Source of the DNA: Moduliflexus sp964602655
Lineage (GTDB): Bacteria > Moduliflexota > Moduliflexia > Moduliflexales > Moduliflexaceae
Length of the DNA stretch: 34,638 nt
Reading direction: 5' to 3'
NCBI GenBank assembly: GCA_964602655.1
Contig: CAZRSF010000068.1
Coordinates: 1 to 34,638 of the forward strand
The stretch's first letter is position 1. Each line of letters starts with the position of its first letter. A model generated the notes under the pieces. That model was given only the letters and a program-made list of their open reading frames with translations. It made no database searches and was not told the DNA's origin. A program made the position numbers and the translations under genes. Shown in pieces: positions 1-6,946 of this stretch.

Positions 1-1
1 C

Positions 2-220
2 GACGCCTTTTTGCCGCTGTTCGATGTGGCCTGCGCGAATTATCTGATTGAAATCCTGCATTCGGCGAAATACCTGTCATCCGGACTTGAGCCGGTGGTC
101 GCCTATTACCTTGCCCGCGACCATGAATTGAAACTCGTGCGCATGATTCTCGCCGGAAAAGTCTTCGGCTTCGCGCAGGACGCCCTGCGGCAGCGCGTTA
201 AACGATTGTATATAGATTGA
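2..220 (+). CDS. atpC: V/A-type ATPase subunit C, C-terminal fragment (5' end outside window)
   Basis: Only the last 72 codons are present; the reading frame is open from the left edge. Subunit C (the ac39/d-type subunit) caps the membrane rotor and connects it to the central stalk. The visible tail GLEPVVAYYLARDHELK followed by VRMILAGKVFG matches the family's C-terminal pattern, G-x-E-P-[LV]-x-A-Y-x-L-A-[KR]-x-x-E-[IL]-K then R-[MI]-I-L-x-G-K. A TTG at position 11 is not the start, because recognisable sequence precedes it. The next gene is subunit F and then A, B and D, the usual order of bacterial V/A-type operons, which supports the call. The TGA stop at 218-220 is followed by a long inverted repeat. 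Confidence 0.85.
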   Translation, partial: DAFLPLFDVACANYLIEILHSAKYLSSGLEPVVAYYLARDHELKLVRMILAGKVFGFAQDALRQRVKRLYID

Positions 221-226
221 CGAAAA

Positions 227-297
227 ACTACAACGAATTGGAGAAAGAAACGAATTTTTGTTTTTTCAATTCGCTGTTTTCTCCAATTCGTTGTAGT
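227..297. repeat. 20-bp perfect inverted repeat (hairpin) between atpC and atpF
   Basis: The arms 227-246 and 278-297 are perfect reverse complements over 20 bp. The 31-nt loop contains a second small inverted repeat (cgaatt/aattcg). A short T-rich run (tcttttt) follows and the atpF ATG begins 7 nt after the right arm. The only GGAG in the region is buried in the left arm. As RNA this would be a stable stem that could act as an attenuator or a translation block, or it may simply be an inserted palindromic element. Confidence 0.8.
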
Positions 298-303
298 CTT
301 TTT

Positions 304-630
304 ATGGCAAACATCGCATTTATCGGCAAAGAACATATTTTATACGCGCTGCGCTATTTCGGCACGCAATTCTTTTACGCCGCGACGCCGCAAGATGCTG
401 AAGCGCGGCTGCACGCCCTGATTGACGACGCTTCCGGCGACTGGGGCATCGTCTATATCGAAGAATGCCTCGCCGAGCCGTTTATTGACCGCATTACGGC
501 ATTGAATCAGCGCTTTTTGCCGGTGATTTCGCTCTTTCCCTCCACCGGCGAGAAAAAGGGATTGTCCGGCCTGATCTTGAATAATCTCGTCCGTAAAGTC
601 ACCGGCGTCGAACTGCGCTTTGAGGAATAA
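304..630 (+). CDS. atpF: V/A-type ATPase subunit F
   Basis: A 108-residue protein matching the size of V/A-type ATPase subunit F (about 100-110 residues), a small Rossmann-like protein in the central stalk that modulates coupling. It starts MANIAFIGKEHILYALRYFG, the usual beginning with a hydrophobic strand, G, then an amphipathic helix. WGIVYIEECLAE and LPVISLFPS fit the second and third strands. An in-frame TTG at 217 would add 29 residues, but these are encoded by the upstream inverted repeat and do not resemble the family, so the ATG at 304 is preferred. No good ribosome binding site is free of the hairpin. It lies between subunit C and, after a 2.5-kb interruption, subunit A. Confidence 0.85.
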   Translation: MANIAFIGKEHILYALRYFGTQFFYAATPQDAEARLHALIDDASGDWGIVYIEECLAEPFIDRITALNQRFLPVISLFPSTGEKKGLSGLILNNLVRKVTGVELRFEE

Positions 631-633
631 ATA

Positions 634-726
634 ATGACCGAATTATTTCAAGAAGCTGTATCAAAAACCTCTTCGGAATTGAATCAGCAAGATCACGACC
701 GGATCGTTTCACCGAAAAAGCGGTGA
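634..726 (+). pseudogene. 30-codon ORF, possible clipped start of a small gene
   Basis: An ATG 3 nt after the atpF stop opens a 30-codon frame (MTELFQEAVSKTSSELNQQD...). Its beginning resembles the N-terminal helix of small antitoxin-like proteins that start MT-x-L-x-x-A followed by L-P-x-x-x-Q-D. The usual hydrophobic continuation is missing: the frame runs into a basic SPKKR and a stop inside a small hairpin (tcaccg/cggtga). It may be a decayed remnant or a chance frame. Its position in a block with other clipped genes makes a remnant plausible. Confidence 0.3.
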
Positions 727-875
727 GATTTAGACTTTTTGGGTGAGGCGAGTGATTGATGAAGGTGGTCTAAATCAAGCCAGGCTGTTTTGTGGATACG
801 GGGAGATGGTGATTGTTGGATGTAGATGAATCCGCCTAATAACTTGTTAGAAATCAATTATATCTGGAGGATAAA
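727..875. other. Intergenic junction with cassette-like 3' border
   Basis: The stretch carries an inverted repeat gatttagac (727-735) / gtctaaatc about 32 nt further on. It ends in GTTAGAAATCAATTATA (846-862), just before the ribosome binding site TCTGGAGG of the next gene. The GTTAGAA plus AAATCAATTATA border recurs before the following gene at 1327-1356. GTTAGAA preceded by TTGTTAG or GCGTTAG resembles the 3' core of integron attC sites, but no clean complementary 5' core is visible. Confidence 0.35.
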
Positions 876-1226
876 ATGTATAAAGTAACTGAAAATAGAT
901 TAGCAAAAGCAAAGCCAATTTTGGAAGAGTTTAGAACTATTCTTCACTCAGAAGGACAAATTAATGCCAAAGAATTTGAGATGAAGCTAAGGGAATGCTG
1001 GAATGTTGGATATGTAGAAATGAAAAGCCTTGCTGAAGACTTATCAAGAATTGAAAGATACCGTTTTTTAGCAGCTTATTATATGGAATACTCAAATGGA
1101 TCAAGAAATTTAGTTGCATTAGAGTTTGAAAACGTTTTAGCCAATATCTATAAAATAGACTACTATCATCATCCTGAATTACCTGTAAAGCGTGATGCCT
1201 TTTGGAACTCAATGCCAAAAGAATAA
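876..1226 (+). CDS. Hypothetical protein, 116 residues, in AT-rich insert
   Basis: I do not recognise this protein. It is charged and mostly helical in appearance (MYKVTENRLAKAKPILEEFR...), has no signal peptide, no membrane segment and one cysteine, and ends in a Tyr/His-rich segment (YKIDYYHHPELP) before a short basic tail. The start is well supported by TCTGGAGG 6 nt upstream of the ATG. Base composition is markedly more AT-rich than in the flanking ATPase genes and codon choice differs (many AAA, TTA, ATA, AGA), which points to acquisition. Nearly the same border sequence precedes this gene and the next one, as in cassette-type insertions. Its function is unknown. Confidence 0.7.
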   Translation: MYKVTENRLAKAKPILEEFRTILHSEGQINAKEFEMKLRECWNVGYVEMKSLAEDLSRIERYRFLAAYYMEYSNGSRNLVALEFENVLANIYKIDYYHHPELPVKRDAFWNSMPKE

Positions 1227-1377
1227 TTATAGTAGTTGTAGGCATAGCTGAAGAGGAGAAGGCTGGGAAATGTTTGTAACGGATGATCGGGGAATATCCC
1301 CTCTGTTCGTCCTCACAAGCGTAGGCGTTAGAATATTTTAATCGAAATCAATTATAAAGTTCAGAGAATTAAAAATT
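1227..1377. other. Intergenic junction with second cassette-like border
   Basis: This gap holds a small hairpin (gggga-ata-tcccc), imperfectly complementary flanks (gaggagaaggctg versus ctgttcgtcctc), then GGCGTTAGAA (1324-1333), an 11-nt insertion and AAATCAATTATA (1345-1356). The border is the same as at 846-862 apart from the insertion. The fold is attC-like only in a loose sense. Confidence 0.35.
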
Positions 1378-2541
1378 ATGAAAGTCGCTTTTTTATTTGT
1401 TGAAAAAGACCCTAATTACGATTTAGCTCTTAAAATTTTACAACAATTACCAGTACAGAGTATAGGTGGAGAAACTTATATACAAGTAGGATTATGGATG
1501 TTTGATGATTTTGTGGAGAGGCATTTTAGGAATATATCAAGCGATATAGAAAAACGAATCACTTTGATCGCTCAGTTGATATTTTCATTTGGGCAAGGAA
1601 ATTTATATAAAATAAAAGAGCCTGCTCAAGAGAATTTCACAAAATTAGCATCAGAACGGGTTTATGTTGTTCTCTTCGATTCAATAAAGCCAAAATTAGC
1701 GTTATATTTACATGAACGCTTGAGTAGATTTGAAGAATATCTTGGCTTCACTCAAGTTCTTTCGTATCTCACGGAGCATTACAATATATTCAATTATTTC
1801 CGACATCTTTTCAAAATAGAGCAAGGTAAAATTTTTATTTTATTTTCTGAGTTTCAACACGATGAATGGCTTGCTAATGAGATATTGGAATGGATCAAAA
1901 TTCATTATTCCTCACTTGTAGATTATCCTCTTCTATCAATAGAGAAAAAGGATATTGGAGAACGATTCTCTGTGATAGATGAACATGAAATTTTTCCAAA
2001 AGAAATTGAAGATGGAATTAAATTTTTTCAAGACGAATGGGGAACTCATTGCGAACAAATTATTTATAAATTACATGAGAGCGTTCCTGAAGCATTGGAA
2101 GAACTGGTCTCAGCCACCCGTATTTTATCAAAAGCTCGATGTTCTTCTTCAGAATGCGCCCAGATTGCTGTAAATCTTAGAAGATGTTTGGATAAAATAG
2201 CTGATTTTTTAGTCCCAGAGCTATCTAAATCAGAAGAAAAGCAATTCAATCAAAATGGAATAGCAGGGGTATCAAAAGTCAAATTAGCTAAATATATTAA
2301 AGAAAAACTAAGTCAAAATGAATACTATGGAGAATATCTTGAATCTGAACTTGATGAATTAGTAAATAAAGTTGTAAAAATCTATAATATTAGTAATAAA
2401 GGTGTTCATAATGATTGGTTTTATTACCAAGCTTTTTCTATACTTTCATTGAGAGTAATTTTACTCATAAATGATTTATTGATGCCTCAAAATATTGTAA
2501 GACCTACAACTATTTATAGTTCTGCTTTGCTAAATATTTGA
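1378..2541 (+). CDS. Hypothetical protein, 387 residues, possible HEPN-like C-terminal region
   Basis: I do not recognise the family. The first 200 residues mix predicted strands and helices rich in aromatic residues (FLFVEKD, LWMFDDFVERHF, FILFSEFQHDEW). From about residue 230 the protein looks all-helical, with RCSSSECAQIAVNLRRCLDKIADFLVP and, near the end, ISNKGVHNDWFYYQAFSI. A helical bundle with an (S/N)K-G-[VI]-H motif near its end recalls HEPN-type domains found in toxin and phage-defence proteins, but the full R-x4-6-H motif is not seen, so this is only a suggestion. There is no signal peptide. Composition is strongly AT-rich compared with the ATPase genes. The ribosome binding site is weak (agag 11-14 nt upstream). 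Confidence 0.65.
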   Translation: MKVAFLFVEKDPNYDLALKILQQLPVQSIGGETYIQVGLWMFDDFVERHFRNISSDIEKRITLIAQLIFSFGQGNLYKIKEPAQENFTKLASERVYVVLFDSIKPKLALYLHERLSRFEEYLGFTQVLSYLTEHYNIFNYFRHLFKIEQGKIFILFSEFQHDEWLANEILEWIKIHYSSLVDYPLLSIEKKDIGERFSVIDEHEIFPKEIEDGIKFFQDEWGTHCEQIIYKLHESVPEALEELVSATRILSKARCSSSECAQIAVNLRRCLDKIADFLVPELSKSEEKQFNQNGIAGVSKVKLAKYIKEKLSQNEYYGEYLESELDELVNKVVKIYNISNKGVHNDWFYYQAFSILSLRVILLINDLLMPQNIVRPTTIYSSALLNI

Positions 2542-2578
2542 ATTTTGTTAATAAAAATCATCTGAAATAATGAATAAT

Positions 2579-2690
2579 ATTTAACGATGCGTTTGCAGCC
2601 GACTTCGAGAAGGGTGCGGAAGAAAAATGGGTGGCGTTTCATTGAGTGTATGTGGCCGCGCCCTTCTCTCACGGCTGAAAAGCGGGCGTT
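2579..2690. repeat. Long imperfect hairpin with attC-like layout
   Basis: CAGCCG (2596-2601) pairs with CGGCTG (2672-2677). After a bulge, GAGAAGGGTGCGG (2607-2619) pairs with CCGCGCCCTTCTC (2656-2668) with one G-T wobble. The hairpin is preceded by ATTTAAC (2579-2585), which fits the attC 5' core RYYYAAC, and followed by GGCGTTCG (2686-2692), which fits the 3' core GTTRRRY only in its first three bases. Its position after the last AT-rich gene suits a cassette boundary. Confidence 0.5.
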
Positions 2691-2704
2691 CGCGGGCTTA
2701 GAGT

Positions 2705-2821
2705 ATGTACCAACTTTCCAACGGCGGTTGCCTTGAATTTATGCGAACGCTGCCAGATAAAAGCGTTGACGCCGTTATAGTATTTCAGTTTTATAATGAA
2801 AAGAGATTTTTTGAAAAATAA
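2705..2821 (+). pseudogene. Clipped N-terminus of a DNA methyltransferase
   Basis: A 38-codon frame begins with YQLSNGGCLEFMRTLPDKSV followed by DAVI. This is the typical start of beta-class N4/N6 DNA methyltransferases (x-G-D-C-L-E-x-[ML]-x-x-L-P-D-x-S-V-D-x-[VI]-[IV]-T-D-P-P-Y). The family resemblance breaks off exactly before the catalytic DPPY motif, and the frame continues with unrelated FQFYNEKRFFEK and a stop. It is therefore a gene start joined to other sequence and cannot encode an active enzyme. It sits immediately after the attC-like hairpin and before the antitoxin-like gene. Confidence 0.65.
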
Positions 2822-2845
2822 AAACAGAACAGGAGGTACGCATTT

Positions 2846-3082
2846 ATGTATGCAATTCGTGGAATTTATGATGGGAAACAGGTCAAAGTTTTACCATCTG
2901 AGCCATTACCGCGAGTAAATCGTGAAGTGATGGTGGCAATTATCTTTTGGGAAGACCTGAGAATAGATTGTTCTTCTCGTTCTCAATATGAAATCGCTCG
3001 CAGAATGAGGGCAGCGCGTGCGGCGATGCCCCCATTACACATGAGCGTCAAAGACTTAGTAGAGGATGGACGTGAACGCTAA
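2846..3082 (+). CDS. Antitoxin-like protein (orphan), 78 residues
   Basis: A 78-residue protein beginning MYAIRGIYDGKQVKVLPSEP, the N-terminal pattern of small antitoxin-like proteins (x-[AV]-[IV]-[KR]-G-x-[YF]-x-x-x-x-[VI]-x-x-L-x-x-x-P) that pair with PIN-domain VapC toxins. The C-terminal half, MRAARAAMPPLHMSVKDLVEDGRER, would be the toxin-binding tail. The ribosome binding site is AGGAGG, about 10 nt upstream of the ATG. A second frame starting inside its 3' end looks like the first residues of a PIN toxin but stops after 22 codons, so the antitoxin appears to have no functional partner here. The cell may retain it because it lies in the ATPase operon, or it may regulate elsewhere. Confidence 0.6.
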   Translation: MYAIRGIYDGKQVKVLPSEPLPRVNREVMVAIIFWEDLRIDCSSRSQYEIARRMRAARAAMPPLHMSVKDLVEDGRER

Positions 3083-3134
3083 ATCTCTCGTCATAGATTT
3101 ATACGGAAGAACACCCGACATTACAACGGCATAA
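3066..3134 (+). pseudogene. Clipped N-terminus of a VapC/PIN toxin
   Basis: Overlapping the end of the antitoxin-like gene in the +1 frame is a 22-codon frame, MDVNAKSLVIDLYGRTPDIT... The segment K-S-L-V-I-D matches the first strand of PIN domains, in which the first catalytic Asp follows hydrophobic residues (V-[IL]-D-[TA]-N). The expected N-x-[LIV] after the Asp is replaced by LYGRTPDITTA and a stop, so the remaining 110 or so residues are gone. The overlap with an antitoxin gene is normal for VapBC pairs and strengthens this reading, though a chance match over 11 residues cannot be excluded. Confidence 0.45.
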
Positions 3135-3189
3135 ACGTGAATAACGCTCGGAAAAAGCCTATAAAAAGGGAATCACGGAGGAACTGACC

Positions 3190-4938
3190 TTGAACGCTGG
3201 AAAAATTGTGAAAGTGTCCGGCCCGTTAGTCGTGGCCGATGGAATGCAGGACGTGCAGATGTATGAAGTGGTGCATGTCGGCGAAGAACGCTTGATCGGG
3301 GAAGTCATCGAATTGCGCGGCACGACCGCTTCGATTCAGGTCTATGAAGCGACGGAAGGGCTTGGACCCGGCGATCCGGTCTATCCCACCGGCAGCCCGC
3401 TCGCCGTCGAATTGGGGCCGGGCTTGCTCGGTTCGATTTATGATGGCATTCAACGCCCGCTTGACGTGTTGCAGGCGCAAGTCGGCGCATTTCTCGCGCG
3501 CGGCGTGAAAGCCGACGGTATTTCCCGCGCGAAAACGTGGCATTTCGTTCCGAAAGTCGCCGTCGGCGCAGAGGTCGAAACCGGCGATATTCTCGGCGAA
3601 GTGCAGGAAACGCCGATTATCGCGCATCAAATTATGACGCCGCACGGCGTGAAAGGGACGGTCGCCGCGATTTGCGAAGGGGAGTTTACCGTTGATCAGG
3701 TGGTTGCGACGATTACAACAGCCTCAGGGACGGCGGTTGACGTGACGATGGTCACAAAATGGGAAGTCCGCAAAGGCCGCCCGTATAAAAAGAAACTCCC
3801 GCCGAATCGCCCGCTGACCACCGGTCAGCGCAACGTTGATACCTTTTCGCCGATTGCCAAAGGCGGCGCAGCCTGCCTCCCCGGCCCGTTCGGCAGCGGC
3901 AAAACCGTCGTGCAGCATCAATTCGCCAAATGGTCGGACGCCAAAATCGTGATTTACATCGGCTGCGGCGAGCGCGGCAACGAAATGACCGACGTGCTCG
4001 ACGAATTCCCGCAATTGATTGACCCGCAATCAGGCCGCCCCATGATGGAACGGACGGTGCTGATCGCCAATACCTCGAATATGCCGGTCGCGGCGCGTGA
4101 AGCGTCGGTTTATACCGGCATCACGATTGCCGAATATTACCGCGACATGGGCTACGATGTTGCGATTATGGCGGATTCGACCTCGCGCTGGGCAGAAGCG
4201 ATGCGCGAAATTTCCGGGCGGCTCGAAGAAATGCCCGGCGAAGAAGGCTACCCGGCGTATCTCGCGTCGCGCCTCGCCAGTTTCTACGAACGCGCCGGAC
4301 GGATTCAATGTCTCGGCAAAGCGGACAAAGAGGCGTCGCTGACCGTCATCGGCGCAGTGTCGCCGCCCGGCGGCGATCTCTCCGAACCGGTCACGCAGAA
4401 TACGATGCGCATCGTCAAAGCGTTCTGGGGACTTGACGCGAATTTGGCGTATCAACGGCATTTCCCGGCGATTAACTGGCTCATCAGCTATTCGCTCTAT
4501 ACAGAACAGGTCAGCGAATACATCGAAGCGCAAGTGGAAGGGAACTGGCTGGAACGCCGCAACGAGGCGATGGTGCTATTGAACGAAAACGAAGAGCTTC
4601 AGGAAATCGTCAGTTTGGTCGGTTCGGAAGCCCTGACGCCGGAACAGCAGTTGACGCTGAAAATGGCGCAAACGCTGATCGAAGGCTACCTGATGCAGGA
4701 CGCGCTCGATGAAATAGATTCCTATTGCCCGCGTGAAAAGCAATTTATGATGCTTTCCATGATGCTCGATTTTTATCGCGGCGCCAAAGAGCGGCTGCGG
4801 CAGGGGGAAGAGTTGAAAACGATTCTCAAATCAGAGTTTCTCGACTTCATGGGCAAAATGCGGTTTATTCCCACGAGCGAGATGGAAAAAATTCGGCAAA
4901 CATGGCTTCGCATTCAGGAGGATTGGATACCGGCATGA
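3190..4938 (+). CDS. atpA: V/A-type ATPase catalytic subunit A
   Basis: The 582-residue length and full colinearity fit the catalytic A subunit of V/A-type ATPases, which hydrolyses or makes ATP in the peripheral A3B3 head. The P-loop is GPFGSGKT at residues 232-239, followed by catalytic and arginine-containing segments such as YIGCGERGNEM, MADSTSRWAEAMREISGRLE and GEEGYPAYLASRLA. The family's extra non-homologous region, present in A but not in B, covers roughly residues 115-185. The start is a TTG with GGAGG ending 8 nt upstream; no ATG fits. It overlaps subunit B by 4 nt (ATGA), so A and B are translationally coupled. Composition returns to the operon's normal GC, in contrast to the preceding insert. 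Confidence 0.96.
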   Translation: MNAGKIVKVSGPLVVADGMQDVQMYEVVHVGEERLIGEVIELRGTTASIQVYEATEGLGPGDPVYPTGSPLAVELGPGLLGSIYDGIQRPLDVLQAQVGAFLARGVKADGISRAKTWHFVPKVAVGAEVETGDILGEVQETPIIAHQIMTPHGVKGTVAAICEGEFTVDQVVATITTASGTAVDVTMVTKWEVRKGRPYKKKLPPNRPLTTGQRNVDTFSPIAKGGAACLPGPFGSGKTVVQHQFAKWSDAKIVIYIGCGERGNEMTDVLDEFPQLIDPQSGRPMMERTVLIANTSNMPVAAREASVYTGITIAEYYRDMGYDVAIMADSTSRWAEAMREISGRLEEMPGEEGYPAYLASRLASFYERAGRIQCLGKADKEASLTVIGAVSPPGGDLSEPVTQNTMRIVKAFWGLDANLAYQRHFPAINWLISYSLYTEQVSEYIEAQVEGNWLERRNEAMVLLNENEELQEIVSLVGSEALTPEQQLTLKMAQTLIEGYLMQDALDEIDSYCPREKQFMMLSMMLDFYRGAKERLRQGEELKTILKSEFLDFMGKMRFIPTSEMEKIRQTWLRIQEDWIPA

Positions 4939-6359
4939 AAACGGATGTCAATAAATTCAAAGAATATAAAACGATCAGCGAAATCAGCGGCCCGCTGATG
5001 CTGGTGAACAGCGTCTCCGGCGTCACGTATGGCGAACTCGTGGAAATCACGCTGCCGAACGGGCAACTCCGAAGCGGGCAGGTGTTGGAAATCAATGGCG
5101 ACCGCGCGTTGGTGCAACTCTTCGAAAGCACGATAGGCATGGGGACGAACGGCAGCAAGGCCAAATTTCTCGGCAAAGGGATCGAATTCGGCATGTCGCC
5201 GGAAATTTTGGGGCGCGTCTTCGATGGCTTCGGACGCCCGATTGACGACGGCCCGGCGATTCTGCCGGACGTTTCGACCGATGTGAACGGATTGGCGATC
5301 AACCCTTACTCCAGAGAGCATCCCGAAGATTTCATCCAGACCGGGATTTCCTGCATTGACTGCCTTTATACATTGGTGCGCGGCCAGAAGCTGCCGATTT
5401 TCTCCGGGTCGGGCTTTCCGCACATGCAGATCGCGGCGCAGATCACGCGCCAGGCCAAAGTGACCGGGCAGGCTGAACAATTTGTGGTGATTTTCGCCGC
5501 GCTCGGCATTACGTTCGAAGAAGCGGACTTTTTTATCTCGAATCTGCGGCAAACCGGCGCGCTCGAACGCTCCGTGCTGTTTATCAATCTCGCGAACGAT
5601 CCGGTCATCGAACGCATCGCCACGCCGCGCTTCGCCCTGACCGCCGCCGAATATCTCGCGTATCAAAAAGACATGCACGTCCTCGTCATTCTCGCGGATT
5701 TGACGAACTACTGCGAGGCGTTGCGGGAAGTGAGCGCGGCGCGGAAGGAAGTTCCCGGACGGCGAGGCTATCCGGGCTACATGTACACCGATCTTTCGAC
5801 GATTTACGAACGTGCCGGAAAGCTCAAGGGGAGAAAAGGCTCGATTACGCAGTTCCCGATCCTGACGCTGCCGAGCGACGACATCACGCATCCGATTCCC
5901 GATTTGACCGGCTACATCACGGAAGGCCAGATCGTGTTAAGCCGTTCGCTGCACCGCGAAGGCGTCTATCCGCCTGCCGATATTCTGCCGTCGTTGTCGC
6001 GCCTGATGCAAAAAGGGATTGGAAAAGGGAAAACCCGCGAAGATCACAGCGACGTGGCGAATCAGTTGTACGCCGCCTACGCGCGTGGACGCCGCGCCAA
6101 AGAACTCGCCTTGATTCTCGGTGAAGATGCGCTCGGTTATGAGGATAAAAAATTCTACGATTTCGTGGATCAGATGGAACGCCGATTTATCCGGCAAGGT
6201 GAATACGAAAACCGCACCATCGAACAGACCCTAGATCTTGGTTGGGAATTGCTCGCAGATTTGCCGGAAGCGGAATTGAAACGCATCCGCCCGGCGCATG
6301 TCGAAAAATACCTGCGGAAATTTCAGGAAAAATTGCGAGCGAAACAGGCGGCGGAATAA
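4935..6359 (+). CDS. atpB: V/A-type ATPase subunit B
   Basis: A 474-residue regulatory, nucleotide-binding but non-catalytic B subunit of the V/A-type ATPase head. The region equivalent to the P-loop reads SGSGFPHMQIAAQI and lacks the GKT, as in this family. Other family segments are ALGITFEEADFF, ERSVLFINLANDPVIERIATPR, ILADLTNYCEALREVS, RRGYPGYMYTDLSTIYERAG and YITEGQIVLSR. An in-frame ATG at 4902 lies inside subunit A. The ATG at 4935 overlaps the subunit A stop (ATGA) and has AGGAGG about 12 nt upstream, so it is chosen. Three small genes and a repeat separate it from subunit D. Confidence 0.96.
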   Translation: MKTDVNKFKEYKTISEISGPLMLVNSVSGVTYGELVEITLPNGQLRSGQVLEINGDRALVQLFESTIGMGTNGSKAKFLGKGIEFGMSPEILGRVFDGFGRPIDDGPAILPDVSTDVNGLAINPYSREHPEDFIQTGISCIDCLYTLVRGQKLPIFSGSGFPHMQIAAQITRQAKVTGQAEQFVVIFAALGITFEEADFFISNLRQTGALERSVLFINLANDPVIERIATPRFALTAAEYLAYQKDMHVLVILADLTNYCEALREVSAARKEVPGRRGYPGYMYTDLSTIYERAGKLKGRKGSITQFPILTLPSDDITHPIPDLTGYITEGQIVLSRSLHREGVYPPADILPSLSRLMQKGIGKGKTREDHSDVANQLYAAYARGRRAKELALILGEDALGYEDKKFYDFVDQMERRFIRQGEYENRTIEQTLDLGWELLADLPEAELKRIRPAHVEKYLRKFQEKLRAKQAAE

Positions 6360-6372
6360 AACGTTTATCAAT

Positions 6373-6681
6373 ATGGATATAGAACAGATTCGACAAGAAA
6401 TACGCAATGGAACGTATCGGTTTTCGGAACATGCCATCAAACGTATGATAAAACGTTCGATTGATCGGCGTGAGGTCGAAGATGTCGTTCTTTCTGGGGA
6501 AATTATCGAAGAATACCCTGATGATAAATATGCTCCAAGTTGTCTTATTTTCGGACAAACTCGGCAACAGCGACCTCTTCACGTTCAGGCATCGCTCCCG
6601 CCGACGGTTGTTATCGTAACATGTTATGAACCGAATCCAAGTGAATGGATTGACGGAAAAATTCGACGATCATACGAATAA
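6373..6681 (+). CDS. DUF4258-family toxin-like protein
   Basis: A 102-residue protein whose core RFSEHAIKRMIKRSIDRREV, then EDVVLSGEIIEEYPDDKYAPS, and the end VVIVTCYEPNPSEW are typical of DUF4258. That family is related in size and layout to MqsR/RelE-fold toxins and is usually encoded next to a YgiT-type zinc-finger protein, as here. The start is the ATG 13 nt after the atpB stop. No obvious ribosome binding site precedes it, so translation may depend on readthrough coupling from atpB. An RNase-type toxin role is an inference from the family and the partner; no catalytic residue set can be proven by eye. The pair lies inside the ATPase operon, so it is presumably co-transcribed with it. Confidence 0.75.
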   Translation: MDIEQIRQEIRNGTYRFSEHAIKRMIKRSIDRREVEDVVLSGEIIEEYPDDKYAPSCLIFGQTRQQRPLHVQASLPPTVVIVTCYEPNPSEWIDGKIRRSYE

Positions 6682-6693
6682 AGGATATTTTCT

Positions 6694-6936
6694 ATGAAAT
6701 GTGTTTTTTGCGGGGGCGAAATGAAGCGCGACGTTGTGACATTTACGTATGAAGACGAGGGGAAATATCTCTTTGTCGAGCATGTTCCTGCCGATGTTTG
6801 TCAGCAATGTGGAGAAAAATCATATAGCCCGCAAGTGACGGATTCGCTGTTAGCGTGCGCTCGGCAGAAGGCCATTCCGGTGAAAACTATCGCCGTTCCC
6901 GTCTATGAATATACCGAAATGCGGGCGGTGGCATAA
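6694..6936 (+). CDS. YgiT-type zinc-finger protein (antitoxin-like)
   Basis: An 80-residue protein with the YgiT/MqsA-N zinc finger: CVFCGG near the N-terminus (C-x2-C) and VCQQCGEKSYSP about 35 residues later (C-x2-C). In MqsA this zinc domain binds the toxin, and a C-terminal helix-turn-helix binds DNA. Here the DNA-binding domain is absent, and the protein ends shortly after SPQVTDSLLACARQKAIPVK, as in the short YgiT-type family. The ribosome binding site is AAAGGA, 9 nt upstream of the ATG, and 12 nt separate it from the DUF4258 gene, indicating one transcriptional unit. Its likely role is neutralising the neighbouring DUF4258 protein, inferred from the known family pairing. Confidence 0.8.
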   Translation: MKCVFCGGEMKRDVVTFTYEDEGKYLFVEHVPADVCQQCGEKSYSPQVTDSLLACARQKAIPVKTIAVPVYEYTEMRAVA

Positions 6937-6946
6937 AAAGGATATT

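Noticed and set aside
217..303. Upstream TTG start for atpF
   Set aside because: The extra 29 residues are translated from the inverted repeat and do not resemble subunit F; the ATG at 304 gives the family's normal N-terminus.
2579..2690. A definite integron attC site
   Set aside because: The 5' core and paired arms fit, but the 3' core deviates from GTTRRRY after the first three bases and no integrase is in the window, so it is kept only as a hypothesis.
4914..5891. 325-codon antisense frame across atpB, and similar antisense frames across atpA
   Set aside because: Codon bias of the highly conserved sense genes removes stops on the opposite strand; the products are Arg/His-rich with no recognisable domain.
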